Source: JBEKCP01 sp050014815 (lineage in GTDB: Bacteria > Planctomycetota > Planctomycetia > Pirellulales > Thermoguttaceae). Taken from it: 24,559 nt of DNA. The position numbers and the translations under genes were made by a program. Location of the stretch: positions 1 to 24,559 of the forward strand of contig JBEKCP010000018.1 in NCBI GenBank assembly GCA_050014815.1, read 5' to 3'. The notes under the pieces were generated by a model, which was not told the DNA's origin, did not search any database, and worked only from the letters and a program-made list of their open reading frames with translations. Shown piece after piece: positions 15,001 through 23,235 of the stretch (positions within the stretch are counted from its first letter, which is position 1; each line of letters opens with the position of its first letter).

Positions 15001-16643
15001 CAGGGGCAGTTCCGCTCGAGGCGAATCGTCGTGGGCCGCTCTTTGGGCAACTCGACGCCCAACGCGGCGGCGCGGAACTCGTTCTCCGCAATCCAGAGGC
15101 CGCCTTTCGGGGCGTCGGCGATGCGCAGGAAGGTGGTTGCGCCGGGCAAGGCGCGGCAGTGGCGGACCACGCCGTCGCCCACGCCCTCGATTTCGACGGC
15201 CGCGGCCGGTCCGGAAGGCAGCCCCTGCCGGGCCGCGACGCCGTCCATTTCCAACCGGCCCACGTCACGCAGACGGATCGCGGCCTGCCACTTCGGCTCG
15301 GTCTGCCGCTGGTCCCAGGAGATCTCGACGTTGCGGAGCGTCAGCCGCTCCGCGCCGCTGATCTGCAGGGCGTCGGTTGTCCGCTTGTCCGGCCGGCCTT
15401 CGGCCTCCATGCGGAGTCGCACGTTATCGAGGGTGACGTCGCAGATTCTCGGCCCGCCGGGCAAAGCGGCGAGCCGGCTCGTGCCCTGGCAGCGGGCGGA
15501 GATGTTGCGGAAGACCAGGCCCTCGATGGTGGCGGTGGGCGATTCCGGCAGCCGCTTCGACACCACGACCGAGATTGCCTCGCCGCTGCCCCACCAGAAA
15601 TAGTCCTTGCGATTGCATTCGAGGGTGATGTCGGAAAAGACGACGTCGCTTGTCCGGCCGCCGTCGCGGAGATCCACGCAAAGCCCCCGGTTTGCGTTTC
15701 GCACCACGCAGTGGTGGAACCGGATCGCGCGGAAACCGCCGTGGCTGTCGCTGCCGAGCTTTAGCGCGGCGGAGGTCGACGTGCAGATGCAGTCCGAGAC
15801 GATGATGTTCTCGCAGGGAATGGCCGGTCCGGGGAAGAGCCCGCTCTTCAGGCAGATGGCGTCGTCGCCCGTCTCGACGGTGCAGCCGGAGACGCTGGCG
15901 TTGCGGCAACTGACCAGATCGATGCCGTCGGAGTTGGTGGCTTTCTCGAGGTTGTTGGCCACGTAGAGGCCATGAATGCGGACGTTTTCGCACCCGCGGG
16001 CCGTCAGGCTCCAGCCCGGCGAGTTCAACAGTCGCACCCCTTCGACCAGCACATGTCGGCAGCCGGTCAGGTAGATGAGGCACACGAAGGGCGGGACGCG
16101 GTACCAGCGTTTGATCGGCAGTCCGGCGCGCCGCGCGATCGCGATCTCCTCGGTGATCAGCGGATCGGAGTGTTTGAAGTTCTCGTAGGTGTACTCGGCC
16201 TGGCCGTCGATCGTGCCGCGGCCGCACACGCTGACGCCGGTGGCGCCGTCGGCCGCGATGAGGATCGGGAAGAGCCGCGTTGCCGGGTTGTCGCCGAACT
16301 GCTTGTAGTCGGCCGGATCGCGGCTGGCCAGGAGCGTGGCGCCCGCGTCGAGCTGCAGCGTCACGTTGCTCTTCAGATGCACGGTGCCGCTGGTGTACTG
16401 GCCGGGCGGGAAGGAGACGGTGCCGCCGCCGGCGGCCTCGGCGGCGTCGATCGCCCGCTGAATGGCGGCGGTGGCCTTTTCCTCCCGCTTTCCCGCGGCC
16501 CCGTAACGGAGCACGTTGAAGACCGTCTGCGCGGTCGGCCGGCCCGGTTCGTCCGGCTCGCCCGCCCGGCAGCAGGCAGCCAGCCCGGCAAGAGTAAGCA
16601 CGCATGGCGACAGGGCAAACCGGTGAACCGAGTGGATGAGCAT
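15000..16643 (-). CDS. GH28 family polygalacturonase-like lipoprotein
   Basis: A 547-residue glycoside hydrolase of the right-handed beta-helix GH28 family (polygalacturonases, rhamnogalacturonan hydrolases and related enzymes). The signal peptide ends with a clean lipoprotein box LAAC (Cys24). The core opens with FNVLRYGAAGK and GGGTVSFPPGQYTSG. The catalytic signature is visible: NSDGID (Asp239), GDDAICLKSG (Asp260, Asp261), SHGGFRAI (His301) and RGLCVDLR in the place of the RIK motif. It should hydrolyse pectin-type or related uronic-acid polymers at the cell surface or periplasm. ATG 16643 was chosen because the signal peptide begins there; the frame is open further upstream but lies inside the preceding gene. 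It is 10 bases downstream of the PQQ-type gene and so last in the - strand operon. Confidence 0.87.
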   Translation of the reverse strand: MLIHSVHRFALSPCVLTLAGLAACCRAGEPDEPGRPTAQTVFNVLRYGAAGKREEKATAAIQRAIDAAEAAGGGTVSFPPGQYTSGTVHLKSNVTLQLDAGATLLASRDPADYKQFGDNPATRLFPILIAADGATGVSVCGRGTIDGQAEYTYENFKHSDPLITEEIAIARRAGLPIKRWYRVPPFVCLIYLTGCRHVLVEGVRLLNSPGWSLTARGCENVRIHGLYVANNLEKATNSDGIDLVSCRNASVSGCTVETGDDAICLKSGLFPGPAIPCENIIVSDCICTSTSAALKLGSDSHGGFRAIRFHHCVVRNANRGLCVDLRDGGRTSDVVFSDITLECNRKDYFWWGSGEAISVVVSKRLPESPTATIEGLVFRNISARCQGTSRLAALPGGPRICDVTLDNVRLRMEAEGRPDKRTTDALQISGAERLTLRNVEISWDQRQTEPKWQAAIRLRDVGRLEMDGVAARQGLPSGPAAAVEIEGVGDGVVRHCRALPGATTFLRIADAPKGGLWIAENEFRAAALGVELPKERPTTIRLERNCP

Positions 16644-16653
16644 TGGAATCTTC

Positions 16654-18585
16654 TTATTTGCGAAGATCGTAACAGTAGATGCCGTCGAAACCGCGGACAA
16701 AAAGCCGGCCGTCGACCAGGGGGTAGCCGATCGGCATATCCGCATAGGCGGTCGTCCACGGATGGGGCGGGTCCCAAAGCGCTCCGAGCTGCCGGAAGGC
16801 CGCGGGACTGCCGTCGAGCATATAGAACGCCTGGCGGCCGTGGCGGCCTTCGGGCTGAATGAGCAGCCGGCCGTTGGCGAAGAAGGCCAACTGCGTCCGT
16901 GCCCCGCCGACGCCTTCGACCGCCGCCAACTTCTGCCCGTCCGAGAGGCGCAAGGCAAAGGTCAACTTCTCGCCGTCTACATAGACGACGCCGTTGGCGA
17001 TGGCCAATCCGAACGAGTCCGTAACCGGCGCGGGCGCCGCCGATTCCCATGCCCTTTGCAGGCCCTCCGCGGTAAGCCGGTAAGCCAGTACGCGGCCGGA
17101 GTTGCTCACGTTGTTCTCGATCAGCGAAGCGTAACTGACCAGGTAGTCGCCGGAGAGGACGGGAAGGTACTCGACGGCGCGGAACTCGGTGTCGCCGGTC
17201 CACAGCGGCTTGCCGGTGGCGGGGTCGAGGCAGGCGACCTGCGTGACCGCCTCTTTCTTCTTGGCATCCGTTTGCGACGGCCGCACGCCGTGCCGGACGG
17301 CCAGCAGACGCGTTTTGCCGCCGGAGGTCCACGGGAGGAGCGTTCCGCCGGCCTCGGCTTGCGTCCAGAGCGGCTTGCCCGTGCCCGTCTCCAGGCCGAG
17401 AACGGCGTTGCCCGCTGGGAAGGCCACGACGCGGCCCGTAACGACCGGTCCCGTGCCGGAGGCGGTGAAGATCTTGCTGGCCAGGGCCGTGCAATCCCAC
17501 TTGGGTTTGCCCGTGCTGGCCTCCAGGGCGTGGAGGCAGTTAGCATAGTCGAGCACGTAGACGGTGTCGCCGGCGACGCAGGGCGTCGGATTGAATCCCC
17601 GCCACTTGTGCGTTTGATGGTTGGCTGATGCGTCGGGGTAGGTCGTCTTCCACAACGTTTTGCCGGTTGCCGCTTCGAGACAGACCACCACGTCATCGGC
17701 GCGCGGGCGGAGGAAATCGGCCATGTAGGCCGTGGCGTTGGGAATGCCGCTGACCTTGGCGGCCTCGCCCTCGATCTGCTTCATTGTTTGCGGAGGCAAG
17801 TCGCCGGTCGGCCGGTAGTAGAACTGGTAGACCCGCCCGTCGGCGACCACCGGGCTGGAGGCCCCGCCGGTGGTGCGGGTATAAGCGGCGCGGATCGCAT
17901 AGCGACCGTCCGGGGCGTTGCCCCAACAGGTCGGCATGAGGTCTTCGCTCTTCCACACGGGCCGGGCACGGGCCAGATCGTCGATCATTACCGCGTCGCT
18001 GTGCGGCCCCTCCAGGGCCGCGCCGACGCCGAAATACCACGGCCAGTCCTTGCCGGGCGGCAGTCGCTGGTTTTCGGCCAGTTGCGTCTCGCTCTGGAGC
18101 GTGCCGGTGATCCCGCCCTTGACGGTCTGTTGGCCCCCCTGTCCTTGGAACGTGGCGGCGACCGTGCCGCTGACGCTGCTTCCGGCGACCTTGGCATCAA
18201 GGTGGTAGACGTATTGTGCCAGTACCGTCATGGGTGCCCAGATATGGACGACCTGGCCGGCGATATCGCCCTTAAGGCTGGAGGCGTCGGCCTGGACCGT
18301 AATCCGCTCGGCCCACATCCGCCGGCTCCCCGCGGAGGCTTCCGGAGCGCAGAACCAGACGCTCACGGCCTGCCCGTCGCGGAGTCCCAGCCCCAGCCGC
18401 ATGGGCTCGCCCTTCTCCAGCCCCTTCTCAAGGCTCAGCCAGGCGACTTGGTAGGAGCCGCGGGGAGAAACGGTCTGGGGCACGGCAGTTGCTTTGGCCA
18501 ATTCGGCGGCCGTGGCCAGCCACGCGCCGCTGGGCCAAATTGCACCGCCGAGCACAATGGCCGCCAGTAGTCTTACAACCTGCAT
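16654..18585 (-). CDS. Secreted PQQ-like beta-propeller repeat protein
   Basis: A 643-residue exported protein. The signal peptide (first about 27 residues, ending ATAAE) precedes an N-terminal beta-rich region of about 170 residues that I do not recognise. From about residue 230 on there are repeated blades of the PQQ/pyrrolo-quinoline quinone type: VVCLEAATGKTLWKT, LHALEASTGKPKWD, VLGLETGTGKPLWTQ, ACLDPATGKPLWTG. Such repeats form an eight-bladed propeller, found both in quinoprotein dehydrogenases and in BamB-like scaffold proteins. Obvious dehydrogenase metal and PQQ-binding residues are not identified, so a binding or scaffold role is as likely as an enzyme. A strong ribosome-binding site (GGGAGGT, five bases before the ATG) supports the start. 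It is followed within 10 bases by the GH28 gene. Confidence 0.75.
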   Translation of the reverse strand: MQVVRLLAAIVLGGAIWPSGAWLATAAELAKATAVPQTVSPRGSYQVAWLSLEKGLEKGEPMRLGLGLRDGQAVSVWFCAPEASAGSRRMWAERITVQADASSLKGDIAGQVVHIWAPMTVLAQYVYHLDAKVAGSSVSGTVAATFQGQGGQQTVKGGITGTLQSETQLAENQRLPPGKDWPWYFGVGAALEGPHSDAVMIDDLARARPVWKSEDLMPTCWGNAPDGRYAIRAAYTRTTGGASSPVVADGRVYQFYYRPTGDLPPQTMKQIEGEAAKVSGIPNATAYMADFLRPRADDVVVCLEAATGKTLWKTTYPDASANHQTHKWRGFNPTPCVAGDTVYVLDYANCLHALEASTGKPKWDCTALASKIFTASGTGPVVTGRVVAFPAGNAVLGLETGTGKPLWTQAEAGGTLLPWTSGGKTRLLAVRHGVRPSQTDAKKKEAVTQVACLDPATGKPLWTGDTEFRAVEYLPVLSGDYLVSYASLIENNVSNSGRVLAYRLTAEGLQRAWESAAPAPVTDSFGLAIANGVVYVDGEKLTFALRLSDGQKLAAVEGVGGARTQLAFFANGRLLIQPEGRHGRQAFYMLDGSPAAFRQLGALWDPPHPWTTAYADMPIGYPLVDGRLFVRGFDGIYCYDLRK

Positions 18586-18756
18586 CGATTACCTCCCTTT
18601 GGCTAGGTCTCGCCTGATCGCAATTATCGCTATTCTCGTTAAACCCCGCAAACGGCCGGCGGTGTCGGTCCCGGGGTGAAATGACCATCGACGCCCCGAT
18701 TCTCAAGGCCACCACGCGGGGGGTATGGCGGACTTCCGGGCGGCTGGAACTCGCCC

Positions 18757-20505
18757 TCACGGGTGTGCCGTGGCGGCGGCGCCGAACCACGCCACCACGC
18801 CGATGAGGGCAACGGCAAACAGCCCGACGATCACGATGCCGACGAAATCCCACTTGTAGTCGGAAAGCCCGCCCTTGCCCGTCAGAACCCGGTGAGGGAA
18901 CACGAGCAAGTCGACCAGCAGCAGGCGGCGCGAGAGGTCGTGGTCCTTGTCGCTGACGGCAATGGCGGTTCCGTCCAATCTTTCCAGCAGGTCGACTTCG
19001 ATCCCTTGCTCGCGGAGCCGGGCCTCTTCGCCCACGGGCGTGTCGAGCCGCGCGTAGAACTCGCGCACGCTGCGTTCATCGTGTTGCCGCGTCAGGAGCG
19101 AAACGAGCACGAAGGTTACGATCCCGGGCACGAGGTAGAGCGGGGTCCAGACGGTCAACGGCAGACCGCCGCCGGGGCCCGCGTACCGGTCGAGCAGCCA
19201 GAACCGCCACGCTTCGGGCAGCGATGCGTACTGGGTGCCGTAATAGAACAGCGGGCCCATCACCAGGGCTGCCGCGATCGCCCCGGCGCGGGTGCCGCGG
19301 CGCCAAAAAATGGCGCACGCCACCGGCAGGCCGACCACGGTCGCCACCTGGGCGACCTTGAGGACGTACTGCACGAGGTCCTGGACCATCGTGGCCATGA
19401 GCAAGCCCAGCAGCACCATCACCGCGCCGCCGATCCGCGCCACCAGCAGGTAGTGCTTCGGCGAGGCGCTGGGGACGAGGAATCGGCGATAGATGTTGTT
19501 CAGCAAGATGCTGGTGCCGAACACCATGCCGCCGCTGCCGAGGGCCATCGCCGCGGCGAGGATGGAGGCAACCAGGATGCCCAGCAGCCCCGCCGGCAGC
19601 ACGTCTTGCGACATCATGGCGAACACCTTGTTGGGTTCGGCCAGTCCGGTCCCGTACAGGCCGATGGCAAACACGCCGGCCATCATCCATCCGACCGTGC
19701 AGACGCGTTTGACGAACATTCCGAAGACGCTGCACCGGGCCGAGATTTCGTTGCGCGCCCCTCCGTGGGCCGCCTGCCGCGACTCGGCCATGATCGAGAA
19801 GATGCCGCCCAGGGCGGCCCAGAATACCCACTGCGGCGACATCTCCTCGCTGAACAAGCGGAACATTGCCGGGGCCACCTTGTCGGCCAGTCCCCCCATC
19901 CCGCCGACCTTGGCGGCCGCAAACGGGAGCAGGATGAAACTGAGCACGACGATCAGCAGGCTTTGCACGATGTCGGTGGCGAACACGGCGATGATTCCTC
20001 CCGGCAATCCGTACCCCAAGATGAGCGCCGCGATGATCACTTGCCACCAGAACTCGTGCAAAGCGCCGCGGGAGACCGCGGCGACGACCAGGCTGGCCGC
20101 CTTGATGCCGCCCCCGATCGCCAGGGTGGAGACGATCGTCTGCACCACGTTGTAGAAGACCTCCAACTCCCGCCCGTATCGCATCCGGATGAAGTCGACC
20201 ATCGTCACCATCCGCAGCCGGCGATAGGCGGGCGGCATCATCCAGAAGATCGGCGTCAAGAACAAGTTGTAGAGCGAGAACCAGACCCCGGAAACTCCGG
20301 AGGTATAGCACTGCGACGCGACCGTCACGGGATCGTTGGCGCTGGTGCCGGAGCTGAACGTCGAAGCGATCATCATCAGTTTGCCCATCTTGCGTTTCCC
20401 AAGGAGGAACCCGCCGGGATCGTGAATCCGCCGCATCGCCCAAATGCCGATGGCCAGCATGCCGGCAAGGTACACGGCCACAATCGTCCAATCCATGAAT
20501 CCCAT
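18757..20505 (-). CDS. Sodium:solute symporter (SSS) family transporter
   Basis: A 582-residue inner-membrane protein with about 12-14 hydrophobic helices. It opens MGFMDWTIVAVYLAGMLAIGIWAMRR and continues with FLLGKRKMGKLMMIASTFSSGTSANDP, typical of Na+-coupled sugar or solute symporters (TC 2.A.21). A charged C-terminal extension of about 80 residues (from TRQHDERSVREFYARL) precedes a last helix. The transported solute is probably a sugar released by the neighbouring hydrolases, which is inference. The open frame continues far upstream into the mannosidase region, but that part is only a shadow of the mannosidase in another frame. ATG 20505, eight bases after the mannosidase stop, is the logical start; ATG 20496 is close behind. 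A gap of 171 bases separates its end from the PQQ-type gene. Confidence 0.85.
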   Translation of the reverse strand: MGFMDWTIVAVYLAGMLAIGIWAMRRIHDPGGFLLGKRKMGKLMMIASTFSSGTSANDPVTVASQCYTSGVSGVWFSLYNLFLTPIFWMMPPAYRRLRMVTMVDFIRMRYGRELEVFYNVVQTIVSTLAIGGGIKAASLVVAAVSRGALHEFWWQVIIAALILGYGLPGGIIAVFATDIVQSLLIVVLSFILLPFAAAKVGGMGGLADKVAPAMFRLFSEEMSPQWVFWAALGGIFSIMAESRQAAHGGARNEISARCSVFGMFVKRVCTVGWMMAGVFAIGLYGTGLAEPNKVFAMMSQDVLPAGLLGILVASILAAAMALGSGGMVFGTSILLNNIYRRFLVPSASPKHYLLVARIGGAVMVLLGLLMATMVQDLVQYVLKVAQVATVVGLPVACAIFWRRGTRAGAIAAALVMGPLFYYGTQYASLPEAWRFWLLDRYAGPGGGLPLTVWTPLYLVPGIVTFVLVSLLTRQHDERSVREFYARLDTPVGEEARLREQGIEVDLLERLDGTAIAVSDKDHDLSRRLLLVDLLVFPHRVLTGKGGLSDYKWDFVGIVIVGLFAVALIGVVAWFGAAATAHP

Positions 20506-20513
20506 GATATCGC

Positions 20514-23045
20514 TCACCGGCGAGGTGATTGCTCCATCAAGTTTTCGGGGCTGAGGGCCCTCTTGCCGGGCAGCAGCCGGTAGCTGGCCACTTCGTAGGG
20601 GCCCAGGGAAAGCCGCGTTTCCAAACCCAAAGGCGGCACGCACAGCGTTGCACGGCGCCGCCCGGCCGTGGGATTGAACAGCCGCAAGACGTAGCCGTTG
20701 CCGTCGGCGGCCTGTTTCATTGCCGCCAGTTGCACGCAGTCGCCGCTCAGGACCACGGCCGGCCCGGGCGCCGCCGGACCTTCCGGGGCGAAGAAGGCCA
20801 GCGCCATCGGCGCCTCGTGGTGTACGGTCGCTTCCCGATCGAGGGCGTCCAGCCGCTGGTTCGCCGGGCCGCCGTTGAGCCAGAAGCGGAACCGCCGCTC
20901 GCCCTGGTCGATCCGCGGGCGGAAACGGTCGGCCGGCAGGGGCGGCCGGCCCTCCAGCGAAATCGCCGCGTAGGCCGGCGATCGCAGCAAGCTCACCCGC
21001 AACTCGCCGCCGCGGAAATCGCAGCCGTACGTGCCGTCGTTGATGCAGCTCAGCATCGTTCCGTCGCCGCGCTCGACCGCCAGCCATTTCTGGGCCACCG
21101 CCTCGCGGCCGTCGCAGAAGAGTTCGTCGACTCCGTAGGCCGTCTGGCCCCAGAGACGTTTCGCCGCCGGCACCGGCAACGACAGCTTCAAGAAGCGATC
21201 GCGCTCGTTCCAATAGACCCGCAACTCGACGCCGATCTCCCCGCCGCGCTTCGGGAGCACGTAATGTTGTACGAGAAACGACTCGCCGCAGGTGAAGATC
21301 GCCTCGACGACGCTGCGCACCGGGCCATCCTCGATCAATCGCACGGGCGGCAACTTCTTCGCGGTCACGCCCGCCAGCCGCGCGGCGACGGTGGGAGCGG
21401 CCAGGCGGAACTTGCCCGCCACTCGCCGGAACTCGGTCACCTGCGATCCCCACGGATCGCAGGAGTCCGCCACGACGATCGGCCGCGCCGCGCCTGCGGC
21501 CAGGTAATCGGCGCCGGCGATGCGATACCGGTCGATCAGCCCCGTGCGGACGTTGATGCCGACTTCCATCGTGTCGTTGCGGAACGTCATGATCCCGGCG
21601 GCGGCCGCGAGCGCGGGCTTCGGCCGCGCCGGCACGCGCCGCGGCCGGCAGACGAATCGCGATATCTGCGAAGGCGGCAATTGCGCCTCGAAAACCACGC
21701 GCTTGCGCCAATCGACGGGCAGGCTGCTCGCCTCGGTCTCCACCTGGGCGGGCAACAGCCGGCCGTCGCTTTCCACGTCGAGCATCATAAAGCCCTCGCG
21801 GTTGCGGCGGTCGAGGACGAACTCGCAACCGATGTGGGCCGTTACCGGGAACGGGTGCGGGTTGAAGACCAGGATCGGGATCGTGCCCTCTTCCGCCGCC
21901 GGCCATCGGCGGGCCGCCGGGCCCGCGGCCCCCTCGGCACTCGCGCCCTGCGCCAGCGAGAAGAAAGCCCGCGATTTTACCCGGTCGAGGATCTCAAGCC
22001 CGTGGCCGAGCATCCGGAGCGAGTTCTCCTCGACCTCCTGGACGGAGGAGCCCGGCAGGATGTCGTGGAACTGGCACATCAGCAGGTCGCGCTCGGCTTG
22101 GGCGAAATCGTGCGCCGGCCAGGGCATGCGACCGTGCAAGGCGGCGGCAGCGGCCATTTTTTCCACCATCCACAGGCTGCTTTCCAGGCGACGGTGGAGC
22201 TGCTTGACGCGAATCTGAGAGGTGTAGCAGCCCGGCCCCCACGGATTCAGGCTCGTCGTGACGCGCGGCAGACGTCGGCGCCGGGCCTGCACTCGGGCAG
22301 CATATTCCTCCGGCGTGGCGTGGCGGACGTCGAACTCCGATCCGCCCGCCGTTTCACGCATGAGGGCTTCGATGTCGCCGAGGTCCTGGCGGGTCGGGCC
22401 GCCCCCGTGGTTGCCGGCGCCCCAGAGGATATAACAGTCCTCCTCGGCGGGAAGCGCCCCGAGCCGCGCCTCGATCTTGCCGCGGGCCTCGCCGCGGCGG
22501 TTGTTGTAGCAGTCGAAGCTTCGCGACCCGACGATCCGCGACCCGTCGTGTCCGACCCAGCAGAACTCGTGGTGCGGCAGTTCCATGAACTCGCGCTCGG
22601 GCCGCCAGAACAGGTAGGTGTCGTAGCCGCTCTTGGCCATGATCTGGACCAGTCCGCGCGAATGGCCGAAAGGGTCGAAGTTGATGGCGGTCGTGGGCGC
22701 GACCCCGAAGCGGTCGCGAAAGTACCTGCGGCCGGCGAGAATCTGCCGCACGAACGACTCGCCGCAAGGCATGTTGCAGTCCGGCTGGAGGAACCAGCCG
22801 CCCATGACGTGCCACTTCCCTTCGCCCACCAGGCGGCGGATGCGCTCGAACAGCGGCGGATCGTAATCCTCGATCCACTGGTACAAGAGGGCCTCGTTAT
22901 GGTTGAAGATGAAACCGTCGTACTGCTCGCAGCAATCGGCCGCCACGCGGAACGTCGCGAGGGTCTCTGCCAGGCCCTCCTCCCATTTCCACAGCCAGAC
23001 CGGATCGAGATGCGCGTTGCAGATCAGATAGATCGTTTTCTTCAT
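20514..23045 (-). CDS. GH38 family alpha-mannosidase
   Basis: An 843-residue zinc-dependent glycoside hydrolase without a signal peptide, so presumably cytoplasmic. Motifs: AHLDPVWLW near the N-terminus (His12 and Asp14, zinc ligands), GGWFLQPDCNMPCGES (82-97), INFDPFGHSRG with the nucleophile Asp124, GNHGGGPT (211-218), and CQFHDILPGSSV with His327 as a further zinc ligand. The C-terminal half is beta-rich, as in the family. It removes alpha-mannose from glycans or small mannosides; bacterial relatives also include mannosylglycerate hydrolases. The start ATG 23045 gives MKKTIYLICNAHLD, the usual beginning; no strong ribosome-binding site is visible. The gene is first in the - strand group and its stop lies eight bases before the symporter start. 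A glycosyltransferase is divergent from it. Confidence 0.9.
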   Translation of the reverse strand: MKKTIYLICNAHLDPVWLWKWEEGLAETLATFRVAADCCEQYDGFIFNHNEALLYQWIEDYDPPLFERIRRLVGEGKWHVMGGWFLQPDCNMPCGESFVRQILAGRRYFRDRFGVAPTTAINFDPFGHSRGLVQIMAKSGYDTYLFWRPEREFMELPHHEFCWVGHDGSRIVGSRSFDCYNNRRGEARGKIEARLGALPAEEDCYILWGAGNHGGGPTRQDLGDIEALMRETAGGSEFDVRHATPEEYAARVQARRRRLPRVTTSLNPWGPGCYTSQIRVKQLHRRLESSLWMVEKMAAAAALHGRMPWPAHDFAQAERDLLMCQFHDILPGSSVQEVEENSLRMLGHGLEILDRVKSRAFFSLAQGASAEGAAGPAARRWPAAEEGTIPILVFNPHPFPVTAHIGCEFVLDRRNREGFMMLDVESDGRLLPAQVETEASSLPVDWRKRVVFEAQLPPSQISRFVCRPRRVPARPKPALAAAAGIMTFRNDTMEVGINVRTGLIDRYRIAGADYLAAGAARPIVVADSCDPWGSQVTEFRRVAGKFRLAAPTVAARLAGVTAKKLPPVRLIEDGPVRSVVEAIFTCGESFLVQHYVLPKRGGEIGVELRVYWNERDRFLKLSLPVPAAKRLWGQTAYGVDELFCDGREAVAQKWLAVERGDGTMLSCINDGTYGCDFRGGELRVSLLRSPAYAAISLEGRPPLPADRFRPRIDQGERRFRFWLNGGPANQRLDALDREATVHHEAPMALAFFAPEGPAAPGPAVVLSGDCVQLAAMKQAADGNGYVLRLFNPTAGRRRATLCVPPLGLETRLSLGPYEVASYRLLPGKRALSPENLMEQSPRR

Positions 23046-23133
23046 GGTTTCTCACGCCCGGAACTGAGCACAACATCGGCCGTTTCCGCCATGATAACCT
23101 CCATCGCGCGGGCTGAACAGGACCGCGCACCCT

Positions 23134-23162
23134 TTGGCGCGGGCGTTTCGGTCGTGTAGAAT
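23134..23162 (+). promoter_or_regulatory. Candidate sigma70-type promoter for the glycosyltransferase gene
   Basis: TTGGCG (23134-23139) and TAGAAT (23157-23162) are separated by exactly 17 bases, a plausible housekeeping promoter facing the + strand. It sits about 75 bases upstream of the ATG in the 190-base divergent intergenic region. Matches to consensus are partial (4 of 6 and 5 of 6), so this remains a prediction. Confidence 0.35.
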
Positions 23163-23177
23163 GGGTGCGATGCCGGG

Positions 23178-23209
23178 GCGGCCCTGCCCGGGGAAGCCCC
23201 GGAGGCCGC
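23178..23209 (+). promoter_or_regulatory. Strong stem-loop in the 5' leader of the glycosyltransferase gene
   Basis: Outer arms GCGGCC (23178-23183) and GGCCGC (23204-23209) enclose a second stem CCGGGG (23188-23193) and CCCCGG (23197-23202) with an AAG loop. No U-run follows, so it is not a classical terminator. It lies 26 bases before the ATG and could stabilise or regulate the message. Confidence 0.4.
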
Positions 23210-23235
23210 TCATAACCAGTTCCAGGAGCCCCTGA

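Noticed and set aside
15000..16958. N-terminal extension of the GH28 protein to 652 residues
   Set aside because: The extra 105 residues lie inside the PQQ-type gene and are out of character, and a lipoprotein signal peptide begins at 16643.
18586..18756. Promoter or terminator in the gap between the symporter and the PQQ-type gene
   Set aside because: Only the ribosome-binding site of the PQQ-type gene is clear; I found no convincing promoter boxes or a stem followed by a U-run.
18757..21906. A 1049-codon frame that could suggest a larger fusion protein ending in the symporter
   Set aside because: The first about 460 residues overlap the mannosidase in another frame and are composition-driven; the symporter has its own start at 20505, next to the mannosidase stop.
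18763..23159. Long + strand open frames (606 and 876 codons) opposite the symporter and mannosidase
   Set aside because: The translations are His/Arg/Gln-rich without motifs; the - strand carries the conserved transporter and GH38 signatures.
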